Assembly (NCBI GenBank): GCA_002825515.1
Contig: PJET01000060.1
Span: forward strand, 1 to 10,979
Length of the DNA: 10,979 bases
Direction of reading: 5' to 3'
Origin: Candidatus Thorarchaeota archaeon MP11T_1
Lineage (GTDB): Archaea > Asgardarchaeota > Thorarchaeia > Thorarchaeales > Thorarchaeaceae
Every line of letters begins with the position of its first letter. Position 1 is the first letter of the stretch. Of the stretch, positions 1-5,754 are shown piece after piece. Made by a program: the position numbers and the translations under genes. A model generated the notes under the pieces. That model was not told the origin of the DNA and did not search any database. It worked only from the letters and a program-made list of their open reading frames with translations.

Positions 1-310
1 GGAACTTAAACCGTTCATTTGTTTCTTCAGCAGAACCCATCCCAGCAAATTGCCGCATAGTCCAAAGCCTGCCACGATACATTGTAGGTTGAACACCACG
101 TGTATATGGATACTCACTTGGGAACCCCAAGTCTTTCAAATAATCAAACTCAGGGAGATCAACGGGGGTGTAGAGATCCTTCACAGGTTTGCTAGAAGTT
201 GTCACAAACTCCTTCCTGCGATCGGGATGTGTTGATTGGTGCGGAACAATGGTGTTCTTTTCCCAATTCTTTTTGGCTGCAGCAATTTTCTTGGATGCGT
301 TTTCAACCAT
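1..310 (-). CDS. mcmA: Acyl-CoA mutase (methylmalonyl-CoA mutase) large subunit, N-terminal part
   Basis: Partial gene; the 3' end lies beyond position 1, leaving 103 codons. The protein starts MVENASKKIAAAKKNWEKN and continues with the family's N-terminal signature: the blocks DLYTPVDLPEFDYLKDLGFP, YPYTRGVQPTMYRGR, LWTMRQFAGMGSAEETNERF. In known mutases this segment leads into the TIM barrel that binds acyl-CoA. The enzyme interconverts (R)-methylmalonyl-CoA and succinyl-CoA using adenosylcobalamin, and archaea often encode the B12-binding domain as a separate small subunit. The ATG at 308-310 is preceded by a strong Shine-Dalgarno GGAGGAG (minus strand of 317-323) at 6-base spacing. The cobalamin adenosyltransferase gene lies 75 bases upstream on the same strand, which supports a B12-dependent mutase. 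The N-terminus alone cannot separate methylmalonyl-CoA mutase from isobutyryl-CoA or related mutases; I prefer methylmalonyl-CoA as the commonest. Confidence 0.9.
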   Translation of the reverse strand, partial: MVENASKKIAAAKKNWEKNTIVPHQSTHPDRRKEFVTTSSKPVKDLYTPVDLPEFDYLKDLGFPSEYPYTRGVQPTMYRGRLWTMRQFAGMGSAEETNERFKF

Positions 311-385
311 CAAGGACTCCTCCAAATCAAGACACAAGTGTCCCAAAAAAATTCAGAATATTAACTGTTCGATTTACGATTGTGT
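311..385 (-). promoter_or_regulatory. Possible promoter/operator between cobO and the mutase gene
   Basis: This 75-base gap holds, in the direction of transcription, an AT-rich TATA-like stretch TTAATATT (about 356-363), a run of seven T (345-351), and the dyad GACAC-TT-GTGTC (331-342), then the Shine-Dalgarno site of the mutase. The T run could terminate a cobO transcript or simply be part of a separate mutase promoter. The dyad nearly repeats in front of the flavoprotein gene at 1590-1601. The function is inferred from position only. Confidence 0.3.
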
Positions 386-943
386 TCAATACTCAAACCC
401 TTTTCGAGCCGGAACCTTGTTGCCTTTGTAGTAGTGTTTTATCTCTTTCATTTCAGTCACAAGATCAGCAGCATCTAGAATCTCTTGCCGAGCGTAACGA
501 CCAGTCATTATTAGTTCCATTTCTTCTGGTTTCATCTTTATCAATTCAAGTTGATCACTGAGAGAGATAAGATTCCATTCAACAGCAACATTGATTTCAT
601 CTAGAATCAAAATATCATATTTCTTGTTTTGGATTGCTTCTTTTGCTAGCCGAAGGCCATCCTGTGCCATTTCAATATCAATAGGGTCAGGATTTTGTTT
701 GTCAACAAAGGTTTCTCGACCCACAGGGATTATTGTGAAGTTTGTTATGAGCTCAGTACTCCTGAATTCTCCATAATTAATATCCTGATTTCCATTTCTT
801 ACAGCAATCTTGGCTTTCATGAATGAAATCATCAGGACCTTGAGTCCATGTCCTGCTGCTCGGAGTCCAGCCCCTAATGCACATGTGGTCTTTCCCTTTC
901 CATTTCCAGTATATATCTGAACAAGCCCTGAAGCCATCTTCAT
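386..943 (-). CDS. cobO: Cob(I)alamin adenosyltransferase (CobO/CobA family)
   Basis: Transfers the adenosyl group of ATP to cob(I)alamin or corrinoid, giving adenosylcobalamin; cytosolic. The 185-residue protein shows the family's P-loop GNGKGKTT at residues 13-20, a Walker B strand YDILILDEIN at 109-118, the TGRYA block at 147-151, and the C-terminal signature EMKEIKHYYKGNKVPARKG (164-182). Length is close to the usual 170-200. Compared with the remembered archaeal pattern FMKG-x-I-x-YGE, about 11 extra residues sit at 44-54 (AKIAVRNGNQD) before INYGE. The start at 943 directly abuts the TGA of the flavoprotein gene (944-946). A second ATG two codons in (935-937) has better spacing from the AGGTTG Shine-Dalgarno-like sequence, so the true start may be M3. 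It lies in one run with a flavoprotein upstream and a B12-dependent mutase downstream, pointing to cofactor supply for the mutase. Confidence 0.93.
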   Translation of the reverse strand: MKMASGLVQIYTGNGKGKTTCALGAGLRAAGHGLKVLMISFMKAKIAVRNGNQDINYGEFRSTELITNFTIIPVGRETFVDKQNPDPIDIEMAQDGLRLAKEAIQNKKYDILILDEINVAVEWNLISLSDQLELIKMKPEEMELIMTGRYARQEILDAADLVTEMKEIKHYYKGNKVPARKGFEY

Positions 944-1555
944 TCAACCTGAGTTTTGTAAACGCATGGCAATTTCAGCTACCCGTTGTCCAAGGAGGAC
1001 ACTACCCTTCACTGCCAAGGCATCATCTTTTGCAGATCTCCACGATCCATCATCTGTTTGAAGACTCCCCGACCCAAATGTGCCATGTTTGACGGGACTT
1101 CCAACACTCCCAACTACAATCATTCCTTGACCAAGCGCATAGCGATTAAGAACATCAATTACATGTTCCTGACCTCCATACCTAAGGCCAGCATAAGTGA
1201 TTGCACCAAAGACTTTGTCTTTCAATTGATGGTCGTTCATCTTCATGGCACGTGACCTGTCAATGAAGTCTTTGAGAACTCCGGGGACTGATGTGAAATA
1301 TGATGGAGCAGCGATAATAATAGCATCAGCCTCGATAAGCCTTTTCTCAAGTTCTGGCATATCATCTTTCGCGCTCTGAGGACATGGCTTCTTCCGAACA
1401 CAAGAATCACAGCCAGTGCAATGGAGAATGTTGTAATCAATGATATTAAGCAGAATAGTCTGACCACCCGAAATAGCTTCGAGTGCAGTTTCTAGCAAAA
1501 ATCGCGTATTTGACCCTTCGTTTTTAGGAGAACCACAAATACCAATAATTAGCAT
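944..1555 (-). CDS. Iron-sulfur flavoprotein (Isf-type, NADPH-dependent FMN reductase fold)
   Basis: 203-residue flavodoxin-like protein. The N-terminal strand and phosphate loop read MLIIGICGSPKNEGSNTRFL, the FMN-binding pattern of the NADPH-dependent FMN reductase superfamily. Cysteines 46, 49, 52 and 58 (CTGCDSCVRKKPC) form C-x2-C-x2-C-x5-C, the compact [4Fe-4S] motif of archaeal iron-sulfur flavoproteins such as the Methanosarcina Isf. A second flavin-fold segment, AAPSYFTSVPGVLKDFIDR, lies at 82-100. Family members pass electrons from ferredoxin to acceptors that are often unknown. The start at 1555 has a GAGGT Shine-Dalgarno site about 5 bases upstream. The stop touches the cobO start, so translation is probably coupled. 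Flavoproteins reduce cob(II)alamin for CobA in bacteria, so a role as corrinoid reductase for the neighbouring CobO is a reasonable inference but is not shown by the sequence. Confidence 0.88.
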   Translation of the reverse strand: MLIIGICGSPKNEGSNTRFLLETALEAISGGQTILLNIIDYNILHCTGCDSCVRKKPCPQSAKDDMPELEKRLIEADAIIIAAPSYFTSVPGVLKDFIDRSRAMKMNDHQLKDKVFGAITYAGLRYGGQEHVIDVLNRYALGQGMIVVGSVGSPVKHGTFGSGSLQTDDGSWRSAKDDALAVKGSVLLGQRVAEIAMRLQNSG

Positions 1556-1580
1556 ATGAAGACCTCAATCTAGTCCGACG

Positions 1581-1604
1581 CACACGTGTGATACTTGTGT
1601 CTTT
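1581..1604. promoter_or_regulatory. Paired dyads upstream of the flavoprotein gene (possible operator)
   Basis: The 56-base gap between the TPR gene stop and the flavoprotein start contains the perfect 10-base palindrome CACACGTGTG (1581-1590) followed at once by GATAC-TT-GTGTC (1590-1601) and CTT. The second element matches 13 of 15 bases of the dyad in front of the mutase gene (minus strand of 328-342), with an identical 11-mer ACTTGTGTCTT. Both are just upstream of corrinoid-linked genes. I infer a shared regulator site; no bound factor can be named. Confidence 0.3.
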
Positions 1605-1611
1605 CGTCATA

Positions 1612-2295
1612 TCATGGGTCATATGGATTTGGTTGATTTCTTATTCTGGCTTTGCATTCTTCAGCCTTGGATCTATAAGTTTCAGCTTTTTCAGGGGCAT
1701 CCAGTTTCAAATAAACAGAGGTTAAAAGATCGCATGCTGAGGCACATCCAAAATAGTCACCAGCATCCACTAAGGTTGCATAAGCATCCTCCAGAACTCG
1801 AGCCGCATGCTCATACAGGCTCTTTCCATTCAATACATGACCTCTTACAAGCAGAGTTAACCCTACAACATTTTGCATCTCTCTGTCCTTTGGATATTCC
1901 TCAGCAAGAAGAAGGAGCCGTACCCATTGCCGCTCAGCGTTGGTAATATCTCCAGCGTTGAGGAAACCATTTCCCAAGGATAATAGTGCTCTAGCAATCT
2001 GTACTGCACTTCCAGAGGTTTCTGCAAGTGTCAAGGCCTCAGTAGCTCGATCAATACTCCATTGATGATCTCCAAGTCCGACATAGGCATGATCAATCCT
2101 TAGAAGACATTGTGAGAGAGCTCTCCTTCTATGCTTCTCCAATATGGGATCAAGATTTGAAAGTCCTTCCAAAATGATTTTTGCCTCAGAACATAAAGTG
2201 AGCTCACTCTTGAAGTCCTGATCATAGGTGCCTCTCCAAATAGCTTGATTTATCAATTCCTCAGCATCAAAAATTGCTCTCTCAGGACTAACCAA
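1612..2295 (-). CDS. TPR-like helical repeat protein
   Basis: 227-residue all-helical protein of unknown specific role. Helix pairs with TPR-like spacing and small/aromatic positions recur at roughly residues 60-93, 101-133 (ALLSLGNGFLNAGDITNAER is a good TPR match), 145-178 and 185-217 (ACDLLTSVYLKLDAPEKAET). No signal peptide or membrane segment is visible, so it is probably a cytosolic scaffold or adaptor. The start is a TTG at 2293-2295; an in-frame TAG lies two codons upstream, which rules out an earlier start, and GGGAG sits about 9 bases before it. It lies 47 bases downstream of the longin/roadblock-like gene on the same strand, so the two are probably co-transcribed and might act together. 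The link to the corrinoid genes 56 bases further on is less certain. It could equally be classed as a generic solenoid protein. Confidence 0.75.
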   Translation of the reverse strand: MVSPERAIFDAEELINQAIWRGTYDQDFKSELTLCSEAKIILEGLSNLDPILEKHRRRALSQCLLRIDHAYVGLGDHQWSIDRATEALTLAETSGSAVQIARALLSLGNGFLNAGDITNAERQWVRLLLLAEEYPKDREMQNVVGLTLLVRGHVLNGKSLYEHAARVLEDAYATLVDAGDYFGCASACDLLTSVYLKLDAPEKAETYRSKAEECKARIRNQPNPYDP

Positions 2296-2342
2296 AGACT
2301 AACACTCCCAATTGATGAATACATGAGTTCCAAATAAAACTG

Positions 2343-3080
2343 CTACGACATCTTCTCATTTAGCGCGTGAGCGATATCACCAGCAGTACTCACAGCATGC
2401 AAGTTGCTCTCACCGGGTTGAGATGCAACTACAACCGTGAGAGAATTGACGTTGAACATCTGAAGAGTATGATCTCCAGATTTGATTGCAGATGGAACAA
2501 TATCCATAACCGGTTTAATCACACCTTGGGAAATCTCCACTTGGATTCTGAACAGATAGAGATCGGGTACAGTTCCACTAATCATCTCACCCTCGGAGTC
2601 AAAAATGCCAACAAATGCAATCTCTGGTTGTTTCAAAGCTTTATTTACAAGCCCATCAATTGTTTTCAGGATTTTCCTCGATGGACGCGTAAAGTCAAGC
2701 GCCAGATAGTTGTCTATGAGGGAGTTTACATCAACAATTTCACTCATGCTACCACTCCATGATTCTATTAAATCTCCAAACTTGTAAGCTAACGCACGAC
2801 CGAGAGATGACATTATGTTCTTCAGTTTTGACATGGATTCATCAGTTGATGCTAATGATACCAGAGCAAAGGAATGAAAAAAAGAATATACCCAGATGGA
2901 ATCATTAAACTCGAGCGTGTATACTCTTTCATAGGACATGCTTGAACTGGAATGCATCATAACTACAGAGTTTCGAACATACGATGGTAGAGTGCCAAGA
3001 TTAATGCATACATCATCTTCAAATGAACGTCCGTAAATAGGGTCCCCATCTTTTTTGATAATGTATATGTAACGAATCAT
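2343..3080 (-). CDS. Longin-like plus roadblock/LC7-like two-domain protein
   Basis: 245 residues. Residues 1-110 look like a longin-type domain: an opening strand pair MIRYIYIIKKDGDPIYGRSF, then further strands RVYTLEFNDSIWVYSFF and FALVSLAS, closed by a long helix MSKLKNIMSSLGRALAYKF. Residues about 136-245 resemble a roadblock/LC7 (profilin-like) domain: helix LKTIDGLVNKALK, strand AFVGIFDSEGEMISGT, then an edge strand LTVVVASQPG and a C-terminal helix DIAHALNEKMS. Both folds are typical partners or regulators of small Ras/Rab-like GTPases and are abundant in Asgard archaea; that role is inferred from fold pattern, since overall sequence similarity in these families is low. The ATG at 3080 is preceded by GGAG at about 5 bases. 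It is divergent from a winged-helix gene and upstream of a TPR-like gene. The alternative is an unrelated alpha/beta protein, with less support. Confidence 0.7.
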   Translation of the reverse strand: MIRYIYIIKKDGDPIYGRSFEDDVCINLGTLPSYVRNSVVMMHSSSSMSYERVYTLEFNDSIWVYSFFHSFALVSLASTDESMSKLKNIMSSLGRALAYKFGDLIESWSGSMSEIVDVNSLIDNYLALDFTRPSRKILKTIDGLVNKALKQPEIAFVGIFDSEGEMISGTVPDLYLFRIQVEISQGVIKPVMDIVPSAIKSGDHTLQMFNVNSLTVVVASQPGESNLHAVSTAGDIAHALNEKMS

Positions 3081-3119
3081 AGCGGCTCCGACTCAGTGGC
3101 TCAGAACATGTTTACCAAG

Positions 3120-3144
3120 TCATAAGGCTTGCTAGTTCTTATGA
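3120..3144. promoter_or_regulatory. Inverted repeat TCATAAG-N11-CTTATGA in a divergent promoter region
   Basis: A perfect 7-bp inverted repeat with an 11-base spacer lies in the 135-base region between the divergent longin/roadblock-like gene (start 3080) and the winged-helix gene (start 3216). The half-site spacing of 18 bases centre to centre suits a dimeric DNA-binding protein contacting nearly two helical turns. Autoregulation by the adjacent winged-helix protein is a natural guess. No convincing TATA box could be assigned to either gene here. Confidence 0.35.
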
Positions 3145-3215
3145 AATGCCGAGAAATTAGCCGGGGTCACTACATTCTTATCTTTATTCGCGCAGGCCTG
3201 TTAGAGGACTACGGG

Positions 3216-3542
3216 ATGTCGGAAGAACCGATTAAGAAGAAACGAAAGAAGAGAGAACTTCAGAAGCGGACTCGTTATGACATCTATGCAGAGTTGCTTC
3301 GAGTGATTTACATCTGGGGATTTTGTCCTTTGACCCGGGCAGCTCGTTCCACAAACATGCCTGTGGACAGAGCTAAGGAATCAATCTCCGAATTATTAGA
3401 AAGAGGGTTGCTCGAAGAAGAAGACGATGATGGTATGAATGTCTTCAAAGTTACAGTCAGAGGGCATCAATATTTAGAGCTTTACAAGCGTCTAGCAGGA
3501 CTTGTTGGAATACCAATCCCAGAGCCCATCATAGGGATGTGA
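3216..3542 (+). CDS. Small winged helix-turn-helix protein, putative transcription regulator
   Basis: 108 residues from the chosen start. A basic N-terminus (KKKRKKRELQKR at 7-18) precedes a winged-helix domain: helix 1 YDIYAELLRVIYI (21-33), helix 2 LTRAARSTNM (39-48), recognition helix VDRAKESISELLERGLL (50-66), wing with acidic turn EEEDDDGMNVFKVTVRG (67-83), and a final helix HQYLELYKRLAGL. This is the pattern of short archaeal wHTH regulators (HTH_45-like), in which the last helix often supports dimerisation. The frame is open back to 3129, but the ATG at 3216 is preferred: GAGG at 3204-3207 gives 8-base spacing, and the upstream residues do not resemble the family. It is divergent from the longin/roadblock-like gene, with a dyad at 3120-3144 between them. 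A candidate palindrome also follows it at 3570-3584. Targets are unknown. Confidence 0.8.
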   Translation: MSEEPIKKKRKKRELQKRTRYDIYAELLRVIYIWGFCPLTRAARSTNMPVDRAKESISELLERGLLEEEDDDGMNVFKVTVRGHQYLELYKRLAGLVGIPIPEPIIGM

Positions 3543-3569
3543 GTACTCAACAAGGAGGCACCTAAGATA

Positions 3570-3584
3570 GTCACAATTTGTGAC
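3570..3584. promoter_or_regulatory. 15-base palindrome GTCACAATTTGTGAC upstream of a TATA box
   Basis: A perfect palindrome around a central T. A further TTGTGG half-site lies at 3591-3596, 13 bases after the TTGTGA half. It ends 18 bases before the TATA box of the beta-helix gene, a position typical for an archaeal operator or activator site. It could instead form a small hairpin at the end of the winged-helix transcript, but no T-run follows. Confidence 0.4.
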
Positions 3585-3602
3585 CCTAATTTGTGGCCGT
3601 GC

Positions 3603-3610
3603 TTTATATA
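3603..3610 (+). promoter_or_regulatory. Archaeal TATA box of the beta-helix gene
   Basis: TTTATATA matches the archaeal TATA consensus. Transcription would start about 25 bases downstream, near 3630, leaving a short leader that contains the Shine-Dalgarno AGGTGAGG (3643-3650) before the ATG at 3656. This is the clearest promoter in the window. Confidence 0.6.
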
Positions 3611-3655
3611 CTAAAAATGAGCGAATAAATTAGAAATAAACAAGGTGAGGCCAAG

Positions 3656-4900
3656 ATGGCTGAAAAATTATCATTCAAAAATGAAGACACAGTTGAACTC
3701 GGTAAGGTTGAAGGTGATGTTGAGATTCGAAACTGCAGGACACTCAGACCTTCAGAGGGAGATACGATTACGATTTCTGGGACTCTCTTAATTGTTGATG
3801 AAATTGATATTGAAGGCGCATTGCAATGTGGCAGACTCGAGTCAAAAAGCAGAGACCAAATCACCGTACATGGAAATCTCACAGTTGACAAGACTGCAAG
3901 TGTTCCAAGAGGAGGGCTTACTGTATCTGGAGACGTAAAGGCACGGGATATTGAAGTAGGCTCGACATTGAGGATTGATGGAAATCTTGAATGTGTAGCT
4001 GCGAAAGCAGGTGCGACAATCAAAGTCACTGGTGATGCGAAAGCACAGAGACTCACTGGAGGTGCATCTGTCAAAATAGAGGGCAATGTTGATGTTGAGA
4101 GGATCTCGGGTGGTGGTTCTGTAGGTATCTATGGAAAAATCCAAGCTGAGGAATTTGATGCAGGCGGCTCTGGTAAAGCTGTAAAAGGATACATCAAGAA
4201 GGTTTCGGTGGGAGGAAGCTTCAAGGCTGAAGAAGCAATTGAGATTGAGGATCTTGATGTTGGTGGAGCTGCAAGAGTAGGTCCTGGGTCTAAGATTTCC
4301 AATATTGACATAGGTGGGACCTTCAAAGCAGCAGGTGAATTGACTTTTGATGAAATCAATGTAGGGGGAACAGTGAAGATTGCAGGTGATGCATCTGGTC
4401 GCTTAATCGATGTTGGTGGAACAGTGAAGACTGAAGGAAATCTAGAAGTATCAGAAGGTCTCAATGTAGGGGGAACCGCCTCGATAGGTGGAAACCTGAA
4501 GAGTGATGGAAAGATCAAAGTCGGAGGCACGGTTAGAGCTGAAGGTCGAATTGATACTTTTAGGATAATAGTAGGTGGCGAAATTCGTGCGGAGTACATT
4601 AAAGCCACTGATGGTTTCAGAATTGGCAAGAGGGCAGAAGTAAGAGGTTTCGTTGAGTCAAATGAGATTCTTATCCGTGAACGTGCAAGAACTGAATCAC
4701 TCTATGGAACAGACATTAGAATTGAGGAACGTGCACGTGTTGGTAGTCTTTTCGGAAAGACCATCTATATAGAGAGAGATGCATATGTAGAAGGAGAAGT
4801 TCTCTATACAGAGAGCTTGGAAGCAGAAGATGGTGTAACATTCAGAGAGGAACCAAGAAAGGTCGATCAGCTACCACCCCCTGAGCAAGTGAGTGGATAA
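3656..4900 (+). CDS. Bactofilin-like polymer-forming beta-helix protein, long form
   Basis: 414 residues, mostly short strands separated by G-rich turns, as in bactofilin/polymer-forming cytoskeletal proteins (right-handed beta-helix). The core unit is (I/V)xVGGTVKxxGx. Its V/I-G-G motifs begin at residues 185, 202, 219, 236, 253, 271, 289 and 306, a 17-18 residue period that fits one helix turn. Less regular turns occur at 16-180, and a charged section (RERARTESLYG, EERARVGSLFG, 341-367) follows the repeats with its own near repeat, then a proline-rich tail (PPPEQVSG). Typical bacterial bactofilins have about 100-200 residues and roughly six turns; this one could have around 20. No signal peptide or membrane helix is visible, so a cytosolic filament or scaffold is likely. 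The start has AGGTGAGG 5 bases upstream. Other readings are a polymer-forming adhesin or another beta-solenoid. Confidence 0.82.
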   Translation: MAEKLSFKNEDTVELGKVEGDVEIRNCRTLRPSEGDTITISGTLLIVDEIDIEGALQCGRLESKSRDQITVHGNLTVDKTASVPRGGLTVSGDVKARDIEVGSTLRIDGNLECVAAKAGATIKVTGDAKAQRLTGGASVKIEGNVDVERISGGGSVGIYGKIQAEEFDAGGSGKAVKGYIKKVSVGGSFKAEEAIEIEDLDVGGAARVGPGSKISNIDIGGTFKAAGELTFDEINVGGTVKIAGDASGRLIDVGGTVKTEGNLEVSEGLNVGGTASIGGNLKSDGKIKVGGTVRAEGRIDTFRIIVGGEIRAEYIKATDGFRIGKRAEVRGFVESNEILIRERARTESLYGTDIRIEERARVGSLFGKTIYIERDAYVEGEVLYTESLEAEDGVTFREEPRKVDQLPPPEQVSG

Positions 4901-4931
4901 TCTGCAAAAACCTTCACCAATGTGTTCTCAA

Positions 4932-4959
4932 AGAGAGGGGCTATTTATTCAGCCTCTCT
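4932..4959. terminator. Hairpin between convergent genes, possible bidirectional terminator
   Basis: AGAGAGG (4932-4938) pairs with CCTCTCT (4953-4959); a two-G bulge and two more pairs (CT/AG) close an 8-base loop ATTTATTC. It lies in the 62 bases between the beta-helix gene stop (4900) and the methyltransferase stop (4963), which converge. No strong T-run follows directly on either strand (T5 on the minus strand at 4906-4910, T4 on the plus strand at 4969-4972), so termination activity is uncertain. Confidence 0.4.
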
Positions 4960-4962
4960 CAA

Positions 4963-5754
4963 TCACCGTTTTCTCAAAATGAATATTCTGCGACCGGAAT
5001 TCAGAGTGAAAGGGTTCTTTTGAAAATCACCAAATTCATTCTCATTATTCAAGCCAGACATTCGAAGAAGAAGGTCTGCCTCTCGATTGAAGATAAGAGC
5101 AGCTCCTGAAACCACATTAATCGTATCAATAACATTCCCATTTACATTCTGAATGGTATAATTGAGCTCTACACGCATGATCTGTCTTGTAAAATTGGAT
5201 TTGATTTCTCCAGACCTTTTCACTATGCGACCATCCGAGAGCCTTGCAGGAGGGTCTTCAAATTTGGCTTGTTCATATTGATGTGCTCCAGGATAAATGT
5301 CAAGGATGAATATACCCTCATCAGTGAGATGATTCCTTATACAATTGAGAGCTGAGAGTTGATCTTCACTTGTAAGTAAATGACCAAACGAGTTTGGAAC
5401 TATGATAAGAGAGAACTTCTGGTCCAGGGAGAAGTTCTTCATAGACCCTTCTATTATTTGAATCCTAGCGGCTATATCAGGAGTCGAGTTTTCTAATCTC
5501 TTTTTTGCAACTGAAAGCATCGATTTAGATCTCTCTAGTGCTACTACCTCAAATCCTTCTTGAGCAAGTGCAAAGGTAACCCTACCGGTGCCTGCTCCTA
5601 AATCAAGTATTGGTGAACCAGTCATCCTAGCATACTCGATAAAGAACGGTATATCTGAGTTGTCTGCGAATAAATCATAAAACTCACCTACTCCTTCATA
5701 TCCTGACTCTAGGTCTTCGAATGGATTCTCAGCAGACATACTGCCACCAGCCAT
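4963..5754 (-). CDS. Class I SAM-dependent methyltransferase, in the fwd operon
   Basis: 263 residues. The SAM site is clear: motif I ILDLGAGTGRV (49-59), the acidic end of strand 2 VVALERS with E74, and a motif IV region SLIIVPNSFGHL (115-126) followed by LSALNCIRNHLTDEGIFILDI (133-153), the usual Methyltransf_11/25 pattern. The N-terminal YDLF helix is also typical. A beta-rich C-terminal section (RIVKRSG to RRIFIL) probably forms the substrate lid. The substrate cannot be read from sequence. The first ATG overlaps the fwdA stop (TAATG at 5754), so translation is coupled. However, M6 (ATG ending at 5739) has GGTGG four bases before it while M1 lacks a Shine-Dalgarno, so the real start may be 5739. 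Its place last in the fwd operon suggests a role related to C1 metabolism, cofactor or enzyme modification; that is inference only. Confidence 0.85.
   Translation of the reverse strand: MAGGSMSAENPFEDLESGYEGVGEFYDLFADNSDIPFFIEYARMTGSPILDLGAGTGRVTFALAQEGFEVVALERSKSMLSVAKKRLENSTPDIAARIQIIEGSMKNFSLDQKFSLIIVPNSFGHLLTSEDQLSALNCIRNHLTDEGIFILDIYPGAHQYEQAKFEDPPARLSDGRIVKRSGEIKSNFTRQIMRVELNYTIQNVNGNVIDTINVVSGAALIFNREADLLLRMSGLNNENEFGDFQKNPFTLNSGRRIFILRKR

Noticed and set aside
199..561. 120-codon plus-strand open frame over the mutase start and cobO end
   Set aside because: It is antisense to two well-identified genes, and its product shows no family features.
3093..3105. Direct repeat CTCAG-TGG-CTCAG in the divergent gap
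   Set aside because: Only five bases per copy and partly in the leader of the longin/roadblock-like gene; easily explained by chance.
3129..3215. 29-residue upstream extension of the winged-helix protein
   Set aside because: The ATG at 3216 has a well-placed GAGG and precedes the family-like sequence; the extension would also overlap the dyad at 3120-3144.
3552..3560. Strong Shine-Dalgarno-like AAGGAGGCA after the winged-helix gene
   Set aside because: No start codon with a usable open frame follows at suitable spacing; it is probably chance or part of the 3' untranslated region.
3604..4629. Two long minus-strand open frames (3604-4086 and 4129-4629) within the beta-helix gene
   Set aside because: Their proline/serine-rich, low-complexity proteins are the reverse reading of the GGT/GGA-rich repeats; they have no Shine-Dalgarno sites, and the plus-strand frame has a promoter, ribosome site and family match.
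3656..4900. The beta-helix protein as the missing fwdC
   Set aside because: FwdC also has glycine-rich beta-helix repeats, but this protein lacks the FwdC N-terminal region and the GGxIxxxGxAGxxxG spacing, is much longer, and is on the opposite strand with its own promoter.
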